From the NCBI GenBank assembly GCA_965365625.1, contig CBDUCL010000075.1, positions 1 to 11,974 of the forward strand: 11,974 nucleotides of DNA, written 5' to 3'. How positions within the stretch are numbered: position 1 is the first letter of the stretch; the number at the start of each line of letters is the position of its first letter. Below the pieces are notes generated by a model. The model was not told the DNA's origin. It made no database searches and was given only the letters and a program-made list of their open reading frames with translations. Source of the stretch: CAVWCW01 sp965365625. GTDB lineage: Bacteria; Pseudomonadota; Gammaproteobacteria; Chromatiales; Chromatiaceae. Shown in pieces: positions 7,125 through 11,974 of this stretch. The position numbers and the translations under genes were made by a program.

Positions 7125-7172
7125 ATTCGTGACTCTAAATCGCTTCAGGAAGAGATATGGGTCAACGTTTGC

Positions 7173-7298
7173 GTAGGCGCCGAACGAACCTCATACTGGC
7201 GCCCACAGACCCATGACAAAGATGACGACTTCCCGTTGCTCGAGCCGGGTCTATAGCTGAACCTCGACAACGACGATCGTTCCAACCGAGGCGCCTAC
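7173..7298 (+). promoter_or_regulatory. Perfect 9-bp inverted repeat spanning the kinase leader and ending at its ribosome binding site
   Basis: GTAGGCGCC (7173-7181) is exactly complementary to GGCGCCTAC (7290-7298). The right arm overlaps the Shine-Dalgarno GAGG (7288-7291) and stops one base before the ATG at 7300. After a 7-nt bulge, GAACGA next to the left arm can also pair with TCGTTC (7278-7283). If the leader is transcribed from upstream of 7173, the pairing would hide the ribosome binding site. Regulation by this means is inferred. Confidence 0.35.
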
Positions 7299-7299
7299 T

Positions 7300-9204
7300 A
7301 TGTCGCTCGCGCGAAAAGTCAGTTTCATTGTGGTCCTGGTGTTTCTGGTATCGGGCCTGCTGAGCTTGGCGATTCAGCGAATGGTCATCATGCCCAGCTT
7401 CCTGGCCCTGGAACGGCAACAGGCCGCCAAAAACGCGGAGCGCGCCGTGCAGGCCATCGATCGCGAACTCGCGCAGATCGAGCCTTTGGTATCCGATTGG
7501 GCGTATTGGACGGATACTTACAAGTTCGCCAAGGGAAAGATGCCTGGCTATCTCGATGCCAATCTGGACATCGGCACCACCCTGGTGGACATGAGCAACA
7601 ATTTTCTCGGTATCTACGACCTTTCCGGGAAGGCGCTCTGGAATCAAGCGGTGGATCTCGAAACCGGCGAGGAACTGGATCTGGGCGAGTTGACCGGCAG
7701 CGGTCTGGACGAGACCCATCCCCTGCTGCAATCGCCCAGTATGACCGGAGACGTCAGGGGAATCATTCGGACCCAGCGAGAGCCGATGCTGATCGTCGCC
7801 AAACCGATCCTGACCAATGAACGCGGGGGACCCGCAGCGGGCACTATTATTATGGGGCGGTTTCTGGATGCCGCCGCCGCCAAGCGCCTGAGCGACCAGA
7901 TTCAGCTCCCATTGGCGGTTACTCCGACTGACCATGCGGGTGCCGAAGGCTCGACTGGCGACATCGGAAGAAAGTTGGCTTTTACTCCGGTTCGCTTCAC
8001 CGAAGCACCCGAAAGCTGGCAGGCCCGAAGCACCTTGCTCGATCTCTATGGCCGTCCGGTGCTGGCGCTCCAGGTCGATACGCCCCGCGACATCTCGGCC
8101 CGCGGCGCTGCGGCGGTGAATTTGGCGCTCTGGTCCCTGGCGATTACCGGCCTGATCATGATGTTCGTGCTCTGGTTTGCGTTGCGTAGGGCGATGCTGC
8201 AGCCGCTTTCGAAACTGACGGATCACGCTGCGCGAATCGGGGCCGACGATAACCTGAAGGTCCATCTCAACCTGAAACGCCGGGACGAGATCGGTATCCT
8301 GGCCGGGACCTTCGACATTATGGTCCGCCGGCTCGCCGAGGCCCGACGGCGCCTGGTCGACCAATCCTTCCGGTCCGGCGTTGCGGAGATGGCCGCTGGC
8401 GTACTCCACAACATCGGCAACGCCGTCACCCCGTTGAACGTCAAGCTCTCGACATTGAGTCAGGACCTGGGAGCGGCGCCGGTGGCCGAGATGCGGCAGG
8501 CGGCGGCCGAACTGGCCGCACCATTTACCCCTCCCGAGCGGCGCGGTGACCTTGCTCGGTTCGTCGAGCTCGCCGGCGTTGAATTGGCCGATCTCGTCGA
8601 GCGAAGCCAACAAGAGGTTGAAGCTGCCCTACGGATGGTTATGCAGGTGCAGGAAATTGTCTCGGATCAGGAGCATTTCAGCCGTTCGGCGCGGGTCATT
8701 GAACCGGTGGACATGGCCGCAATCGTGCCCGACGCAATCAACGGATTGGCCCCGGAGACCAAGAGCGACCTCGAAATCGATATTACCCCAAGTCTCGAGG
8801 AGGTCGGCGCGGTTGCGGGGGCACGCGCCGCGCTCAGCCAGGTGGTGACCAACTTGCTGGTCAACGCTGCCGAATCGATCACGGAAGCCGAGTCGAGCCC
8901 AGGTAGAATAACCGTATCGGCGAGCCGGGAAAACCATGACGGGCGACCAATGGCACATCTGCGGTTTGACGACAACGGTGGGGGCATCGAGACGGATCTC
9001 CTCGACCGTTTGTTCGAGCGCCGCTTCTCGACCAAGAACAGGTCTGGCTCCGGCTATGGCCTGCATTGGACCGCCAACACGGTACAGGCACTGGGCGGGC
9101 GAATCAGCGCCGAAAGTGACGGGCCGGGTCGCGGAGCCTGCATGCATTTGTGGTTGCCGCTGGCGGATTTCGGTGTTCAGGCAAGCATCGAATCGGAGGG
9201 GTAG
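7300..9204 (+). CDS. CHASE4-HAMP sensor histidine kinase
   Basis: This 634-residue inner-membrane sensor kinase has a first membrane helix at about 7-27, then a periplasmic sensor at 30-270 with DWAYWTDTYKF (66-76), the hallmark of CHASE4 domains. A second helix at about 272-294 is followed by a HAMP linker (about 295-347). The dimerisation/phosphoacceptor segment is GVLHNIGNAVTPLNV, with His370 in an LHNxGN-type H-box. The ATPase domain shows the N-box NLLVNAAESI (518-527), G1 DDNGGGI (557-563), FERRFSTK (572-579) and G2 GSGYGLHW (583-590). All catalytic elements are intact, and no receiver domain is fused. The start is ATG 7300 with GAGG 8 nt upstream. The response regulator gene begins 3 bp after its stop, so they form an operon, and the kinase very likely phosphorylates that regulator. 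The sensed signal is unknown. Confidence 0.92.
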   Translation: MSLARKVSFIVVLVFLVSGLLSLAIQRMVIMPSFLALERQQAAKNAERAVQAIDRELAQIEPLVSDWAYWTDTYKFAKGKMPGYLDANLDIGTTLVDMSNNFLGIYDLSGKALWNQAVDLETGEELDLGELTGSGLDETHPLLQSPSMTGDVRGIIRTQREPMLIVAKPILTNERGGPAAGTIIMGRFLDAAAAKRLSDQIQLPLAVTPTDHAGAEGSTGDIGRKLAFTPVRFTEAPESWQARSTLLDLYGRPVLALQVDTPRDISARGAAAVNLALWSLAITGLIMMFVLWFALRRAMLQPLSKLTDHAARIGADDNLKVHLNLKRRDEIGILAGTFDIMVRRLAEARRRLVDQSFRSGVAEMAAGVLHNIGNAVTPLNVKLSTLSQDLGAAPVAEMRQAAAELAAPFTPPERRGDLARFVELAGVELADLVERSQQEVEAALRMVMQVQEIVSDQEHFSRSARVIEPVDMAAIVPDAINGLAPETKSDLEIDITPSLEEVGAVAGARAALSQVVTNLLVNAAESITEAESSPGRITVSASRENHDGRPMAHLRFDDNGGGIETDLLDRLFERRFSTKNRSGSGYGLHWTANTVQALGGRISAESDGPGRGACMHLWLPLADFGVQASIESEG

Positions 9205-9207
9205 ACC

Positions 9208-11109
9208 ATGGACACGAACGCCAAGCAAGCGATACGCGTGTTGGTGGTAGATGACGAGCCTGACGTTCTGAACGCGTATCGGAGGGTCCTGGGTGTTGAT
9301 GTCACGGCCGTCAGCCCGGTGGTGAACGATCTCAAAACGAAGTTGTTCGGCAACCCAGGTACTGCAGTAGCATCCGTCGACAAACCCGTATTCGAGCTGG
9401 TTTGCGCAAATGATGCTAAGGCGGGGGTGCAGGCGGTGCGCGAGAGTCTCGAACAGGACCGGCGTTTCTCCAGCGCCTTTATCGATATGCGGATGCCGCC
9501 CGGCGCTAGCGGCGACTGGGCGGCCACCGAAATTCGCAGCCTGGATCCGCGGGTGAATATAGTGATCGCGACTGCGTACTCGGATATGCACCCGCAGAAA
9601 CTGGCGCGGCTCGTACCCCCTGCGGGTAACCTGTTTTACATTCAAAAGCCGTTTCACCCGTACGAGGTACGCCAACTCGCCCTGGCCTTGGGACAGAAAT
9701 GGCAGGCCGAGGGCGAGATCCAGAAACTGGCCTATTACGATAGCCTGACCGGGCTGCCGAACCGCGAACTGTTCATAGTGCGGATGGAGCAGGCCGTGGA
9801 ACTCGCCAAACGTCACGAAGAATCCTTGGCCGTTTTGTTCCTAGATCTCGATAACTTCAAGCGCATCAATGATACCTTGGGGCATAGCATAGGCGATCAA
9901 CTCTTGCGTACGGTAGCGCAGCGAATCGCCGACACTCTGCGGGCTGGCGATACCGTTTCACACTCCCTGGACGAGGGGGGTGATCATCAGTTCGCCAGGC
10001 TCGGCGGCGACGAATTCACAGTGCTGCTACCCTCGCTGCAACAGCCAGAGTATGCAGCCATTGTGGCAAACCGAATACGCACAGCGCTGCATGAGCCGAT
10101 CGCCCTGGCCGAACAGACCATTGTAGTTACGCCGAGTATCGGGATCGGTGTGTATCCCTCTGACGGGAAGGATGTCGAAACCCTGCTGAAGCACGCGGAC
10201 ATTGCGATGTACTATGCAAAGCGCAGCGGACGCGACAGTGTACGCTTCTTCGATGCCTCCATGAATGAATCGGCGATCCTGCGCCTGAACCTCGAAAACG
10301 AGTTGCGCCATGCGATTGAGCGCGGCGAGCTATCCCTGCACTACCAGCCGCAGTTGGACCTCGCCAGCGGTGAGATTCTGGGGCTAGAGGCATTGCTGCG
10401 ATGGGACAATGATGCGCTTGGCAGGGTACCTCCGTTGAGGTTTATCCCCATCGCGGAGGATTGTGGGTTGATCATCCCGATCGGGGAATGGGTTCTGCGC
10501 ACGGCATGCCGACAGATCAAAGACTGGCGTGATGGGGGCATGGGCATCGGGCGCATCGCGGTGAATGTTTCGGTTCTCCAATTCTCCCAGGAAAGCTTTC
10601 CCGACTCTGTGGCGCGAATCCTTCAAGAGATAGGCCTCGATCCTTCCTTGCTCGAATTGGAGATTACCGAGACAGTGCTGATGAAGGAGGCGGAGCGCGC
10701 AATTGCTATCCTCGGTAGGCTAAAGACGATTGGTGTTCAACTCGCCGTCGACGATTTTGGCACAGGCTACTCCAGTCTGAGCTATCTAAAACAATTCCCG
10801 ATCGACCGGGTGAAAATCGATCGCTCTTTCATTGACGCCATTACCGAAGATTCGGATGATCAGGCGATTGCCTGCGCCATTATTGCAATGGCGGGGAAGA
10901 TGAAAGTGCGGGTCACGGCCGAAGGGGTAGAGACACTTGGCCAACTGCAGTTTCTGCAGCGAGAAAGGTGCGACGAGGCCCAGGGATTCCACATAAGCTA
11001 CCCTATGGCGACACAGGATATGGAGACGCTATTGCGCGAACTAAATTCCGCCTTAGTTGACCGGGGGCCGGAACTCCCAGGCAAGGACCCCGAGGTCGAG
11101 GGCGGGTAG
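9208..11109 (+). CDS. Response regulator with GGDEF and EAL domains (cyclic-di-GMP turnover)
   Basis: This 633-residue cytoplasmic protein begins with a receiver domain (1-165) with acidic pair D15/D16, phosphoacceptor D93 in FIDMRMPPG, T122 and K147. The segment before D93 is about 40 residues longer than a standard receiver, as I recall for a subfamily ending QKPFHPYEVRQLALALG. A GGDEF domain (about 175-350) follows with intact RLGGDEF (264-270). An RxxD (245-248) is present but separated from GGDEF by about 12 extra residues. The EAL domain (about 360-610) keeps the motifs for catalysis: EALLR (394-398), NVS (453-455), E485, DDFGTG (515-520), KIDRSF (536-541) and AEGVE (571-575). Both cyclase and phosphodiesterase activity look possible. 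The start ATG 9208 follows GGAGGGG, 3 bp after the kinase stop. The pair links an extracytoplasmic cue to c-di-GMP levels, hence to motility or biofilm. Confidence 0.93.
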   Translation: MDTNAKQAIRVLVVDDEPDVLNAYRRVLGVDVTAVSPVVNDLKTKLFGNPGTAVASVDKPVFELVCANDAKAGVQAVRESLEQDRRFSSAFIDMRMPPGASGDWAATEIRSLDPRVNIVIATAYSDMHPQKLARLVPPAGNLFYIQKPFHPYEVRQLALALGQKWQAEGEIQKLAYYDSLTGLPNRELFIVRMEQAVELAKRHEESLAVLFLDLDNFKRINDTLGHSIGDQLLRTVAQRIADTLRAGDTVSHSLDEGGDHQFARLGGDEFTVLLPSLQQPEYAAIVANRIRTALHEPIALAEQTIVVTPSIGIGVYPSDGKDVETLLKHADIAMYYAKRSGRDSVRFFDASMNESAILRLNLENELRHAIERGELSLHYQPQLDLASGEILGLEALLRWDNDALGRVPPLRFIPIAEDCGLIIPIGEWVLRTACRQIKDWRDGGMGIGRIAVNVSVLQFSQESFPDSVARILQEIGLDPSLLELEITETVLMKEAERAIAILGRLKTIGVQLAVDDFGTGYSSLSYLKQFPIDRVKIDRSFIDAITEDSDDQAIACAIIAMAGKMKVRVTAEGVETLGQLQFLQRERCDEAQGFHISYPMATQDMETLLRELNSALVDRGPELPGKDPEVEGG

Positions 11110-11127
11110 ACTACCGCGAAGGCCAAC

Positions 11128-11144
11128 AGCCGCCGGCGGTTTTT
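11128..11144 (+). terminator. Probable Rho-independent terminator of the kinase/regulator operon
   Basis: A GC-rich palindrome CCGCCGGCGG (11130-11139) is followed by five T residues (11140-11144), 20 bp after the stop of the REC-GGDEF-EAL gene. The stem is short (about 3-5 bp with a CCGG loop), so termination may be modest. Confidence 0.5.
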
Positions 11145-11164
11145 GGGTAACGCCTCAAGAATTT

Positions 11165-11282
11165 AGGGTGGGTCAAGCGTAGCGGACCCACCAGCTCGCG
11201 CCGACAGGCTTTCCCCAAATATTGAAAGCATTGCTTCGCAATGGTTCGGTGAATTACGCCGGTCCTGCGCCTAACCCACACT
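11165..11282. repeat. MITE-like intergenic repeat with terminal inverted repeats
   Basis: The ends at 11165-11182 and 11265-11282 are inverted copies matching at 14 of 18 positions. Inside are an 8-bp hairpin GGTGGGTC 11167-11174 / GACCCACC 11185-11192 and a 6-bp hairpin CATTGC 11229-11234 / GCAATG 11238-11243. The opening words GGTGGGTC-AAGCG-TAGCG-GACCCACC resemble small interspersed repeats I know from several proteobacterial genomes. There is no coding capacity, so any movement would need a transposase from elsewhere. Confidence 0.55.
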
Positions 11283-11337
11283 GGATTGGCATCGATCTCG
11301 GCGAATCGCCCCACGAACTCTCCGTAAGACCAAAGAA

Positions 11338-11368
11338 AAGGAGACCTCGGCCTGCACAGCAGGCCGAG
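11338..11368 (-). terminator. Rho-independent terminator of the TonB receptor gene
   Basis: A perfect 9-bp stem (CTCGGCCTG 11346-11354, CAGGCCGAG 11360-11368, loop CACAG) lies about 40 bp past the receptor's stop. On the minus strand it is followed by a T-rich run (TTTTCTTT) a few bases on. Confidence 0.65.
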
Positions 11369-11406
11369 ACCGCAAAACGGTGAGGAGACCGCCGAATCGA
11401 GCAGGC

Positions 11407-11974
11407 TCAGAAAGTAAGTTGCGCCTGCAGGAAGAAGTTGCGCCCGGGCCCCGGGACGCGCTCGCCGACCGCCAGATCCACTGGGTCGCCATCGCTGTCG
11501 GCTCGGACCCGGTTGTATCCCGACAGGTTGTTCTGATAGAAACGGTCGAAGATATTGCGCACGCCGCCGCGGATAGTCAGATCGCGCCGCGGCTCGTAGC
11601 GGCCATAGAGGTGATACAGCGCGTAGCCGGAGGACTCCTGCTCCGCGTTGGTCTTCGAAACCTTGTTCTGGGCCGCGTAGAATTCCCCTTGCCCGGTGAT
11701 CGACCAGGTCGACGCCTGGTAGGTCAGACCGAGCAGACCGTTGAGGGGAGCGATTCGGTACAGGTCATCATTGATATCCCGGCGCTTGCCGCGCACGTAG
11801 CTGACGGTGCCGTCCAGCAGCCAGTTCTCGCCAAAGGAGGTTCCGAAGCCGGCGTCGGCGCCGTAGAACTCGGCATCCACGTTGCTGAATTGCAGCGGGG
11901 TGCAGCGCGGGCTGCTCGGATTGGTCATGCACAGCCCGCCGGTCAGCATGTTTATCTGGGTGCGGGTGAAGTCC
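11407..11974 (-). CDS. TonB-dependent outer-membrane receptor, C-terminal part (possibly copper-receptor type)
   Basis: About 189 residues are visible and the frame continues past the right edge, so the plug domain and N-terminus are not seen. The sequence is alternating amphipathic beta-strand text typical of the last strands of a 22-stranded barrel: QFSNVDAEFYGADAGFG, LLDGTVSYVRGKRRDI, LYRIAPLNGLLGLTYQ, GGVRNIFDRFYQNN. It ends QLTF with the C-terminal Phe needed for BAM recognition. NIFDRFY is the common TonB-receptor box before the final strands. The phrases LYRIAPLN and VGERVPGPGRN remind me of OprC/NosA-type copper receptors, but siderophore receptors share parts of them, so the substrate is uncertain. 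An MLTGGLCMTNPSSPRC segment in a surface loop contains a Cys pair that may form a disulphide. A clear terminator follows the gene. Confidence 0.85.
   Translation of the reverse strand, partial: DFTRTQINMLTGGLCMTNPSSPRCTPLQFSNVDAEFYGADAGFGTSFGENWLLDGTVSYVRGKRRDINDDLYRIAPLNGLLGLTYQASTWSITGQGEFYAAQNKVSKTNAEQESSGYALYHLYGRYEPRRDLTIRGGVRNIFDRFYQNNLSGYNRVRADSDGDPVDLAVGERVPGPGRNFFLQAQLTF

Larger units (their letters stand above)
6502..7299. other. Long non-coding gap with structured sequence
   Basis: About 800 bp between divergent transcription units. Short frames exist on both strands but none has a family match, good ribosome binding site and consistent codon use together. The stretch 6745-6936 gives a minus-strand frame containing LTKTVTESLFGPILVVNP, which I suspect reflects a multicopy intergenic repeat and not a protein. 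From 6938 onward there is a series of stem-loops and an AT-rich patch, listed separately. The promoters for the transporter (leftward) and the kinase (rightward) should lie here, but none could be assigned with confidence. Confidence 0.5.

Noticed and set aside
7162..8613. 483-codon open frame on the minus strand
   Set aside because: Antisense to the sensor kinase, whose CHASE4, HAMP and kinase motifs are clear; no recognisable domain. Typical of GC-rich DNA.
8629..9816. 395-codon open frame on the minus strand
   Set aside because: Antisense across the kinase ATPase domain and the receiver domain; no family features.

Overview
The window is GC-rich DNA from a bacterium, most likely a gammaproteobacterium. 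This is inferred from an E. coli-like NsrR with a recognisable NsrR box, a TonB-dependent outer-membrane receptor (Gram-negative envelope), the two-component/c-di-GMP signalling pair and the codon bias. The species cannot be named from the sequence. No rRNA, tRNA, CRISPR array or intact transposase gene was found.

Layout. (1) 1-3221: a nitrogen-oxide stress locus. nsrR (+) is divergent from a minus-strand unit with an NADH/FAD-[2Fe-2S]-membrane oxidoreductase followed by a membrane-anchored multihaem cytochrome c. A good NsrR box lies 40 bp upstream of the oxidoreductase. Both enzyme genes look damaged. The oxidoreductase 3' end is interrupted by 137 bp between two 43-bp direct repeats. The cytochrome frame switches, near the window edge, into sequence resembling a glycosyltransferase. 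(2) 3231-3962: a small class I methyltransferase directly behind nsrR. (3) 4349-4921 (-): a CPBP/CAAX-type intramembrane protease. (4) 5011-6501 (-): a DASS/SLC13 anion transporter. (5) 6502-7299: about 800 bp with no convincing gene but several consecutive stem-loops, plus an inverted repeat that ends at the next ribosome binding site. (6) 7300-11109: a tight two-gene operon of a CHASE4-HAMP sensor histidine kinase and a REC-GGDEF-EAL response regulator. (7) 11110-11406: a terminator, a MITE-like repeat and a second terminator. (8) 11407-end (-): the C-terminus of a TonB-dependent receptor, possibly of the copper-receptor type.

How the parts may work together. NsrR probably represses the redox unit until NO or nitrite damages its iron-sulfur cluster. 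The redox proteins would then carry electrons from NAD(P)H through FAD, [2Fe-2S] and haem b to periplasmic cytochrome c. The kinase and its partner probably turn an extracytoplasmic signal into changes in cyclic-di-GMP. The other genes have no clear link to these two modules.
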